This document shows positions 34,347 through 40,773 of a DNA stretch of 64,000 bases, one piece after another. Position 1 is the stretch's first letter. The number at the start of each line of letters is the position of its first letter. The notes beneath the pieces are model-generated. The model saw nothing but the letters and a program-made list of their open reading frames with translations, did not search any database and was not told the DNA's origin. The DNA is from Balneolaceae bacterium UBA3186 (GTDB taxonomy: Bacteria; Bacteroidota; Rhodothermia; Balneolales; Balneolaceae): assembly GCA_002364085.1 (NCBI GenBank), contig DEXK01000013.1:406518-470517 (forward strand), given 5' to 3'. A program made the translations under genes and the position numbers.

Positions 34347-36161
34347 TTGAAGAAACTATTTGAACACCATATTGCTCGTATTGATAGAAAGATCGAGTTA
34401 TATATTAAGCTGAGTAGTAAAATATCGAGAGCACGGTTGACTATTTTTATTGTGACTTTGCTTTTCGCTTTTCTGGCAAGTGGTCGTTTACATGAATTAG
34501 TGTATTCAGCGATTTTGATCGCCGCAGTTATCGTATTTCTCGATCTGATGGGTAGACATAAAAAAGTTGAGCAATTCATTGAAAAACTTGGATTTCTGAA
34601 GCAGGTAAAAGGAGAGCAAATTGCACGGCTGGAGCTGAACTGGGATGAAATACCCTTCAGAGATATAAACAGAGATAAGTATTTGAGCCATCCTTACGCC
34701 CAGGACTTGAACATCATTGGGAGAAGATCATTGTTTCAGTTGATGGATACATCCATCTATGAAGGTAGCTCAAAAGTGCTTTCGGCCTGGCTACTCAATC
34801 AATCTAAAGATGTTGAACCAATAAAAAAGCGACAGCAATTGATTCAGGAATTAGCTCCACTACAATTATTCAGAGACAAACTCAGAGTAGAGGCATTATA
34901 TACTAAAAGTAAAGCGGGTAGGTATGAGTGGAATATGGAGCAAATGTTAGACTGGCTACGACTTCCAAAGAAAACAGGATTTTTACTTCCGCTTTTGATC
35001 ATGATCATTCTGTCGATCTCAAATATGACATTGGGAATTTTGGCACTGATCGGTAACCTCAGTAGTGTTTATTTTGTGATTTCATTTGTGAGTTATTTAT
35101 TCATGATGAAACTTACTGGTGATAAAGTAAAAGGATTATTCAATGCAGCTTTTCAAATGGAAAAGTTATTGGGAAGCTTCAGTAATATTCTGAGTCATGT
35201 TGAACGATTTAAAGTGAGTGATAACAAATCGATCTCAACATTCTTGAAGGTATATCAAGAAGAGAATATTAAACCATCTGTTATTCTGAAAAAAGTAAGA
35301 AGGTTTTCTGTAGCGGCGTCAATACAAAAAGACCAGTTACTGGGACCCATTGTGAATTTATTTATTCCATGGAATGTATTTTTTGCAATGAAATTGGAGA
35401 ACCTGAAAGAGGAGCTTGAACCAAAAGTATCTAAATGGCTCGATAAGTTTTATGAACTTGAAGCCTTAAATTCTATGGCTAATTTTGCTTTTCTGAATGA
35501 CGATTATTCTTTCCCAACATTCAATAAAGATACAGATGCTTTGTTTAAGGCAGAAGAACTTGGTCACCCGCTGATTCCCGAAAACCAAAAAGTAGCTAAC
35601 GATTTTGAAATACACTCCGGAAAAGATCTGTTTCTGATTACCGGTTCAAACATGGCAGGTAAAAGTACATTTCTCAGAACGGTTGGGATCAATTTAGTTT
35701 TGGCTTATTCGGGAGCACCTGCAAACGCTAAATCATTAAACACAGGTTTATACAGAATATTTACCAGCATCAATGTGAATGATTCTCTGGGTGATGGTTT
35801 GTCTCACTTCTACGCTGAAGTAAAACGTCTTCGGGAATTATTAGATGAGCTGAACAAAGAAGAAGATCAGCCACTGTTCTTTTTTGTAGACGAGATCTAT
35901 AAAGGAACCAATAACAAAGAGCGTTATGCCGGAAGCGCAGCTTTTCTCAGGGAAGTAGCCGGGAAGAATGGAATCGGAATGGTTTCTACTCACGATCTGG
36001 AACTGGCAGATCTGGAATCCGAAATTGATGCATTGAGTAACTGGCATTTCGTGGAGTCAATAGCCGATGGTAAAATGAGTTTCGAATACAAGCTGAAATC
36101 AGGTTCTTGCCCAAGTACAAATGCTTTGGAAATAATGAGGATGGAAGGGTTGCCTGTTTAG
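34347..36161 (+). CDS. Membrane-anchored MutS-family ATPase
   Basis: A 604-residue MutS-related protein. Residues about 30-70 and 210-255 contain hydrophobic helices, making it membrane-bound. The C-terminal ATPase has Walker A GSNMAGKST near 432, a helical MutS core before it, Walker B FFFVDEIYKGT near 511 and the His loop STHDLELADL near 550. DNA mismatch-binding domain I is not evident. The start is TTG 34347, since no in-frame ATG precedes the first membrane helix. It has no Smr domain, but one is encoded just upstream. Role unknown: such MutS-like membrane ATPases are not characterised mismatch repair proteins. Confidence 0.85.
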   Translation: MKKLFEHHIARIDRKIELYIKLSSKISRARLTIFIVTLLFAFLASGRLHELVYSAILIAAVIVFLDLMGRHKKVEQFIEKLGFLKQVKGEQIARLELNWDEIPFRDINRDKYLSHPYAQDLNIIGRRSLFQLMDTSIYEGSSKVLSAWLLNQSKDVEPIKKRQQLIQELAPLQLFRDKLRVEALYTKSKAGRYEWNMEQMLDWLRLPKKTGFLLPLLIMIILSISNMTLGILALIGNLSSVYFVISFVSYLFMMKLTGDKVKGLFNAAFQMEKLLGSFSNILSHVERFKVSDNKSISTFLKVYQEENIKPSVILKKVRRFSVAASIQKDQLLGPIVNLFIPWNVFFAMKLENLKEELEPKVSKWLDKFYELEALNSMANFAFLNDDYSFPTFNKDTDALFKAEELGHPLIPENQKVANDFEIHSGKDLFLITGSNMAGKSTFLRTVGINLVLAYSGAPANAKSLNTGLYRIFTSINVNDSLGDGLSHFYAEVKRLRELLDELNKEEDQPLFFFVDEIYKGTNNKERYAGSAAFLREVAGKNGIGMVSTHDLELADLESEIDALSNWHFVESIADGKMSFEYKLKSGSCPSTNALEIMRMEGLPV

Positions 36162-36169
36162 AGAGTTAA

Positions 36170-36257
36170 TAGTTTTGAGTGATGAGTTTTGAATTACAAA
36201 GCTTAGCTCAAAACTCAAAACTCTTAAATAATCACTAAAAACTATTTTGTAACCTTT
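36170..36257 (+). repeat. Intergenic palindromic repeat, copy 1, ending in a TGTAACC box
   Basis: TAGTTTTGAGTGATGAGTTT opens this unit, inverted words TCAAAACTCAAAACTC follow, and it ends CTATTTTGTAACCTTT. Nearly the same sequence is at 37445-37541 before the sigma-factor gene. The TGTAACC box at 36248-36254 lies about 50 bases before the serine hydrolase ATG. Confidence 0.7.
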
Positions 36258-36274
36258 CCGAAAACTGTAAGTAG
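36248..36274 (+). promoter_or_regulatory. Candidate ECF-type promoter before the serine hydrolase
   Basis: TGTAACCTTTCC followed after about 10 bases by GTAAGT. The same arrangement (TGTAACCTTTTCC then ATAAGTG) occurs before the ECF sigma gene at 37531. Shared spacing suggests one sigma factor reading both. The exact -10 element is uncertain. Confidence 0.35.
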
Positions 36275-36304
36275 GTAGAAGCTGAACCTAAACTTTTATT
36301 TGTA

Positions 36305-37381
36305 ATGACATTTTTTCGCACCTCAATTCTGTTTTTTGCACTTCTGATCCTTGCTTGTACAACAAACCATGAAAAATATACCTTTGAATATGCGGAGCCT
36401 GAGGATCATGGATTTTCACAATCAGGATTGGATTCTTTATCAGCTTTTTTAGAAGAAAAAGGCTCTTCATCTATGATCTTAATGGTTGATGAAAAGATCA
36501 TCTTTGAATGGGGTAATACAGAACAAGTTCACACCATTCATTCTATCAGGAAATCAATGTTGAATTCCATTTTTGGAATTGCTGTACATGATGGATTGAT
36601 AGACACTAATGCTACGCTTTCTGAACTTGGAATTGATGATATACATGGGTTAACAGATGGTGAGAAAAGTGCACGGGTAGCAGATCTGTTGAAATCAAGA
36701 TCAGGAGTTTATCATAGTGCAGCAGCGGTTTCTGAAGGCATGCTAAGAGGAAAACCCGAAAGAAATTCAAAAGAACCCGGATCTCATTATTACTACAACA
36801 ACTGGGATTTTAATGTGCTGGGACATATTCTGGAAGAGAAAACGGGAGAAAGTATTTTCGAATTATATAATGAACAGATTGCAAAACCATTGGGTATGCA
36901 TCATTTTGATGTGCGCTATGAAACTTTTGATGCGGATACCATTCAAAATGAATCTGATTTTGAACTGCCTCTAACGAATGGATTCTATCAGTACGAAAGA
37001 TCAAAATCAAAATATCCGGCTTATCATTTCAGGATGTCTGCAAAAGATATGGCGTTGTATGGACAACTATATTTGAACAAAGGAAAGTGGAACGGTTCTC
37101 AGATCATTTCGAAATCCTGGATAGAAGAAAGCACAAAACCACATTCCATTTATAATGAACGATTTGGTTTAGCTTACGGAATGCTTTGGAGTGTTCTTGC
37201 GCCAACAGAAAACAGATCAGGCGGATCATTCTATCATACAGGAACCGGGGTTCATATGCTTGGAGTATATCCGTCTTCGAATATGGTGCTTGTTCACAGA
37301 GTAGATACAGAAAAAGAATACACCTTTACCGGAAATGATCTGCTTACAATGATAAATCTGGTTTTTGAGGCTAAACTTTAA
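36305..37381 (+). CDS. Beta-lactamase-fold serine hydrolase lipoprotein (class C / DD-peptidase-like)
   Basis: A 358-residue lipoprotein: signal peptide with LILAC (Cys18) as lipobox. The serine-hydrolase triad is complete: S80-x-x-K83 in HSIRKSM, Y164-x-N166 in YYYNNWDF and H311-T-G in YHTGTGVH, in place of KTG. The family includes class C beta-lactamases, esterases and D,D-peptidases. H-T-G and the lipoprotein form argue against a dedicated beta-lactamase. The gene is preceded by the same repeat and TGTAACC box as the ECF sigma gene that follows it, suggesting co-regulation. Confidence 0.88.
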   Translation: MTFFRTSILFFALLILACTTNHEKYTFEYAEPEDHGFSQSGLDSLSAFLEEKGSSSMILMVDEKIIFEWGNTEQVHTIHSIRKSMLNSIFGIAVHDGLIDTNATLSELGIDDIHGLTDGEKSARVADLLKSRSGVYHSAAAVSEGMLRGKPERNSKEPGSHYYYNNWDFNVLGHILEEKTGESIFELYNEQIAKPLGMHHFDVRYETFDADTIQNESDFELPLTNGFYQYERSKSKYPAYHFRMSAKDMALYGQLYLNKGKWNGSQIISKSWIEESTKPHSIYNERFGLAYGMLWSVLAPTENRSGGSFYHTGTGVHMLGVYPSSNMVLVHRVDTEKEYTFTGNDLLTMINLVFEAKL

Positions 37382-37444
37382 TAACAAGCCTGGATGCTTT
37401 AGATATAATTATAATGGAAGAGTCAGCTATTTTGGGAAAGTTCT

Positions 37445-37541
37445 TAGTTTTGAGTGATGAGTTTTGAATTACTGAAGCCTAGCTCATAACTCAAAACTCT
37501 TAACTCTTAACTAATCACTAAAAACTATTTTGTAACCTTTT
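37445..37541 (+). repeat. Intergenic palindromic repeat, copy 2
   Basis: Near-repeat of 36170-36257: TAGTTTTGAGTGATGAGTTT, then CTCATAACTCAAAACTC, TAATCACTAAAAACTATTTT and the TGTAACCTTTT box. A 10-base AACTCTTAACT duplication makes it slightly longer than copy 1. Located between the serine hydrolase and the ECF sigma gene. Confidence 0.7.
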
Positions 37542-37559
37542 CCATAATCATAAGTGTAA
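37531..37559 (+). promoter_or_regulatory. Candidate autoregulated promoter of the ECF sigma operon
   Basis: TGTAACCTTTTCC followed by ATAAGTG, 70 bases before the GTG start of the sigma gene. ECF sigma operons are commonly self-transcribed, and the box is shared with the serine hydrolase gene upstream. Confidence 0.35.
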
Positions 37560-37600
37560 CCAACAGAACACGAAACTTCGGGCATTGAGACGGTAAATAA

Positions 37601-38164
37601 GTGAACTCAACTACAGATAAAGCTTTAATGATGAAAGTGAAGGAAGGAGACCTGGATAAACTGGGCCTTTTATTCGAACGCTACAATCGGCCGCTTTACA
37701 GTTTTTTTTACAAGAAAACGTTTCAAACCGATGTGAGTGAAGATCTTGTTCAATCGGTGTTCGAGCGCATGCTCAAATATCGAAGCACCTATTCAGGATC
37801 AGGGGCATTTACAACATGGATGTTCAGCATAGCTCGTAATGCGCATATTGATCATTATCGCCAAAACAAAAAGCATAATGAAAAAGAAGAGCTTGATGAA
37901 GATCGAATGGGTGATGTCCCTCCTGAATTTGGTGAAATGGACGAGCGAACAAAACGAAAGAAGATACTTGAAAAAGCACTCGATCAACTCGATGAAGATA
38001 AGAAAGAGGTAGTGATCTTAAGCCGGTACGAAGGTTTAAAATATGCAGAGATCGCAGAGATCCAGGGAGTGACTGAAAGTGCAGTAAAAGTAAGATTCTT
38101 TAGGGCAATGAAAGATTTAAAAAACATTGTACACACATTAAGTGAGGAATACAGTGATGAATGA
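37601..38164 (+). CDS. ECF-type RNA polymerase sigma factor
   Basis: A 187-residue sigma-70 ECF protein. Region 2 is visible as LVQSVFERMLKY and TTWMFSIARNAHIDHYRQN; region 4 as LDEDKKEVVILSRYEGLKYA followed by IAEIQGVTESAVKVRFFRA, the helix-turn-helix. The start is GTG 37601, giving STTDKALMMKVKEGDLDKLG; ATG 37628 would shorten it by 9. It overlaps the anti-sigma gene by 8 bases. The operon continues into two DUF4097 envelope proteins, suggesting an envelope-stress role. Confidence 0.93.
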   Translation: MNSTTDKALMMKVKEGDLDKLGLLFERYNRPLYSFFYKKTFQTDVSEDLVQSVFERMLKYRSTYSGSGAFTTWMFSIARNAHIDHYRQNKKHNEKEELDEDRMGDVPPEFGEMDERTKRKKILEKALDQLDEDKKEVVILSRYEGLKYAEIAEIQGVTESAVKVRFFRAMKDLKNIVHTLSEEYSDE

Positions 38165-38936
38165 AAAATATGAAGAACTGATCGCCGAATATTTGAACGG
38201 TGAATTAGATGAACAAGAAACAGCAAGGGTAGAAGCTCTGATTGCCAGCGGTGAGATCGATATGATCGACTTTAAGGCGATGGAACAACTACACAACGAG
38301 CTGGAAATCGTTTCTACACCAGAGCCATCTTCGGAAATGAGTAACAGGTTTTATGCAATGTTGGAAGAAGAAAAAGCTTCTGCAAAACCGATGTTTAACA
38401 TTTCGGAAAAACTAACTGAATTATTTGCAGCCTTAACCATGCCTCGATTGGCATATGCTTTTGTGCTCTTGATAGTCGGTGGATTTATTGGGGCACAAGT
38501 GGGCAGCAACGATTCCCAGATCAATGAATTAACAAATCAAATGCAGGACATGAGAGAGATGATGATCGTTAGTATGTTGGAAGGCGCATCCACAACGGAC
38601 CGGTTGAGAGCGGTAAATATAAGTGCAGAATTACCGATAGCTGATGAAAAAGCAGTGAGAGCTCTCTTATTTACCCTCAATAATGATGAAAGCGTAAATG
38701 TGAGAGTTCAAACTATAGAAACCTTAAAGAAATGGGGTGAAGACGAAACTGTTCGGGAAGGATTGGTTAGTGCCATCGGGGCTCAAAATTCTGATGTGGT
38801 GATCATTGCACTGGCTGATGCCATGGTTGAATTAGGTCTTCAGAATTCAAAATCAGAATTCGAAAACCTGATTCAGGAAAGAAATTTAAATATCAATGTA
38901 AAAGAGAAACTACAAAGCACCATTGCGTCGCTTTAA
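38157..38936 (+). CDS. Membrane anti-sigma factor with HEAT-like C-terminal domain
   Basis: A 259-residue protein. The N-terminal 40 residues (YEELIAEYLNGELDEQE) are the usual anti-sigma sequestering helices, without an evident zinc motif. One membrane helix lies near 100-120 (LAYAFVLLIVGGFIGAQVG). The C-terminal part, after about residue 160, has alpha-helical repeats (VNVRVQTIETLKKWGEDET, then VVIIALADAMVELG) typical of HEAT repeats. I use ATG 38157; GTG 38142 is possible. A periplasmic HEAT sensor is unusual for an anti-sigma factor. Confidence 0.85.
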   Translation: MNEKYEELIAEYLNGELDEQETARVEALIASGEIDMIDFKAMEQLHNELEIVSTPEPSSEMSNRFYAMLEEEKASAKPMFNISEKLTELFAALTMPRLAYAFVLLIVGGFIGAQVGSNDSQINELTNQMQDMREMMIVSMLEGASTTDRLRAVNISAELPIADEKAVRALLFTLNNDESVNVRVQTIETLKKWGEDETVREGLVSAIGAQNSDVVIIALADAMVELGLQNSKSEFENLIQERNLNINVKEKLQSTIASL

Positions 38937-38948
38937 GGAAGGAAAATC

Positions 38949-39827
38949 ATGAAAAAGATCATAGGAATACTACTTGCAGGGTTACTTACAATTCAAGTAA
39001 CTGCTCAAAATAAAAGAGTAACAGAAGGGATTGATATTCAGATAAAGAAAAGTGCATTATCTTCTGTTGATGGATTTACGATTAAAAATATAAATGGAGA
39101 CCTTAAAGTTTCTGGGTACGATGGAGATGAGATTCTGATAACCGGGTCAAAAACCATTCGCAAAAAAAGAGGAGAACTCGATCAAAGAACTATTGATGAG
39201 ATCTATCTTCGCCAGGAAGAGCACGAAGGAATTATCTATTTGTACGTGCAAGCTCCGGGAGTAGAAGTAAGTTTTAAAGAAGGAAAAATGAGACATTCCA
39301 TGAACTGGAATCGAAACAGATGGGAAGACTACGATGAAGTCCATTTTGAATTTAATATTGAAGTAAAAATGCCCGAAAGTATGATGGTAAAAGCTTCAAC
39401 TGTTAATGGTGGAAAACTCATTGTAGAGAATATGTTGAATGGAGTTGACGCCGGAAATGTAAACGGAGATGTAGTTTTAAAAGAAGTAGATGGTAAAACT
39501 CACGCGCATACTGTAAATGGTGATATCGAAGTATATTTTGCAAAGAGTCCGACAGATGACTCACGATTTAATACTGTGAACGGAAGCATGGAAATTTATT
39601 CACCAAAAGATTTAGGTGCCGTGGTAACTTTTGAAAGTTTACATGGTGACCTCTATACAGATTTTGAGAAAGTAACTCGACTTAAATCCGAATTGAACAA
39701 GGAAAGAGACGGAAAAGGCTACAGATACCGGATTGGTAAAACCACACCTATCCAAATTGGAGAAGGTGGGGCCAAGATGGAATTCGAAACAATAAACGGA
39801 AGTGCCTACATCCGAAAAAGAAACTAA
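38949..39827 (+). CDS. DUF4097 beta-helix-like exported protein, first of pair
   Basis: A 292-residue protein with a signal peptide (about 1-19, ending VTAQ). The mature part repeats short strands with VNGD and LHGD turns (NINGDLKVSG, NVNGDVVL, TVNGDIEVYF, SLHGDLY, TINGSAYI), the pattern of DUF4097 proteins, predicted as right-handed beta-helices or adhesin-like. AAGGAAGG precedes the ATG as ribosome binding site, 12 bases after the anti-sigma stop. Role unknown; probably an envelope sensor or stress protein in the sigma operon. Confidence 0.85.
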   Translation: MKKIIGILLAGLLTIQVTAQNKRVTEGIDIQIKKSALSSVDGFTIKNINGDLKVSGYDGDEILITGSKTIRKKRGELDQRTIDEIYLRQEEHEGIIYLYVQAPGVEVSFKEGKMRHSMNWNRNRWEDYDEVHFEFNIEVKMPESMMVKASTVNGGKLIVENMLNGVDAGNVNGDVVLKEVDGKTHAHTVNGDIEVYFAKSPTDDSRFNTVNGSMEIYSPKDLGAVVTFESLHGDLYTDFEKVTRLKSELNKERDGKGYRYRIGKTTPIQIGEGGAKMEFETINGSAYIRKRN

Positions 39828-39847
39828 AATCAAGAAAAAGAAGAATC

Positions 39848-40651
39848 ATGAATAAAATAATAAATACTCTATTTAGTGCATTGCTTGTGTTGGCTGTTAT
39901 AAACCCTTTGGCTGCTCAGGATGATATTACTGTTCCTTTATCAAAACCAGGACAAAAAGGAATGTTAAGAATTGATCTGGTTTATGCAGATGATATTGTT
40001 GTTAAAACTCACAATCGACAGGATGTTATCGTTCAGTATGAAGGTGAAGATGACCGAGATAATAGGAACAACAGGAAAGACGGCTTGAGAAGAATTTCCT
40101 CAGGCGGTTTAAGTCTAGAGATTACTGAAGATAATAACGTGGTTAAGATAAGTAGCCAGCCACAACACAATGATCTCGAGTTAATAGTACTTGTACCAAA
40201 AAACTTTTCGCTGAAGCTAAATGCAGTACATGGTGATGTAGCTGTTGATGGCTTAGAAGGAGAAGTAGAAATAGAATCAGTTAATGGAGATGTTGAAGTA
40301 TTTAATATTTCCGGCTCCGCTTTGGTGAACAGCGTAAATGGAGATATTGAAGTAAGTTTTACCAAAACAGACCCAAATGCACCGATGTCTTTTACCGGTG
40401 TAAATGGAGACATTGAAGTGAGTTTTCCGGAAAACGCGAAATTTAGTGCTAAAATGAAAACTGACTGGGGCGACGTTTACACAAACTTCGATATGGAAAT
40501 AGATCGAAGTCCTACTGATACTCAGGTTTCTTCAAAAAAAGGGCAGTATAAAGTTTCCATTAATAAATGGGTTAACGGCACTGTAAATGGTGGAGGCCCT
40601 GAATATTTGTTCAAAACACTCCATGGAGATATTTCAATTCGTAAAAACTAG
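39848..40651 (+). CDS. DUF4097 exported protein, second of pair
   Basis: A 267-residue homologue of the preceding gene: signal peptide (about 1-23, ending LAAQ), then the same strand-turn repeat, here very regular (SVNGDVEVFN, SVNGDIEVSF, GVNGDIEVSF, TLHGDISI). Charged insert EGEDDRDNRNNRKDG near residue 65. It ends 20 bases of spacer after the first copy and before a hairpin, so it closes the sigma operon. The two look like a tandem duplication that has diverged. Confidence 0.85.
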   Translation: MNKIINTLFSALLVLAVINPLAAQDDITVPLSKPGQKGMLRIDLVYADDIVVKTHNRQDVIVQYEGEDDRDNRNNRKDGLRRISSGGLSLEITEDNNVVKISSQPQHNDLELIVLVPKNFSLKLNAVHGDVAVDGLEGEVEIESVNGDVEVFNISGSALVNSVNGDIEVSFTKTDPNAPMSFTGVNGDIEVSFPENAKFSAKMKTDWGDVYTNFDMEIDRSPTDTQVSSKKGQYKVSINKWVNGTVNGGGPEYLFKTLHGDISIRKN

Positions 40652-40710
40652 TAAATGAGAGTAACGATTTAAAATAAGACTCGTCTAATAATCAGAGTTA
40701 AATAAAAATG

Positions 40711-40743
40711 ACTGCAAATTGTTTGGAGAGAACGATTTGCAGT
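40711..40743. terminator. Hairpin after the DUF4097 pair, before the DUF5916 gene
   Basis: ACTGCAAAT (40711-40719) and ATTTGCAGT (40735-40743) form a 9-bp stem with a 15-base loop, followed by TTCTT. It lies 60 bases after the DUF4097 stop and 30 before the DUF5916 ATG. It could be a weak terminator or a leader structure; the T-run is poor. Confidence 0.4.
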
Positions 40744-40773
40744 TTCTTACCAAAGCCTTAAAACACTATTGTC

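Noticed and set aside
36305..37381. Dedicated beta-lactamase resistance gene
   Set aside because: Lipoprotein form and HTG in place of KTG fit the broad serine hydrolase family; no resistance context is present.
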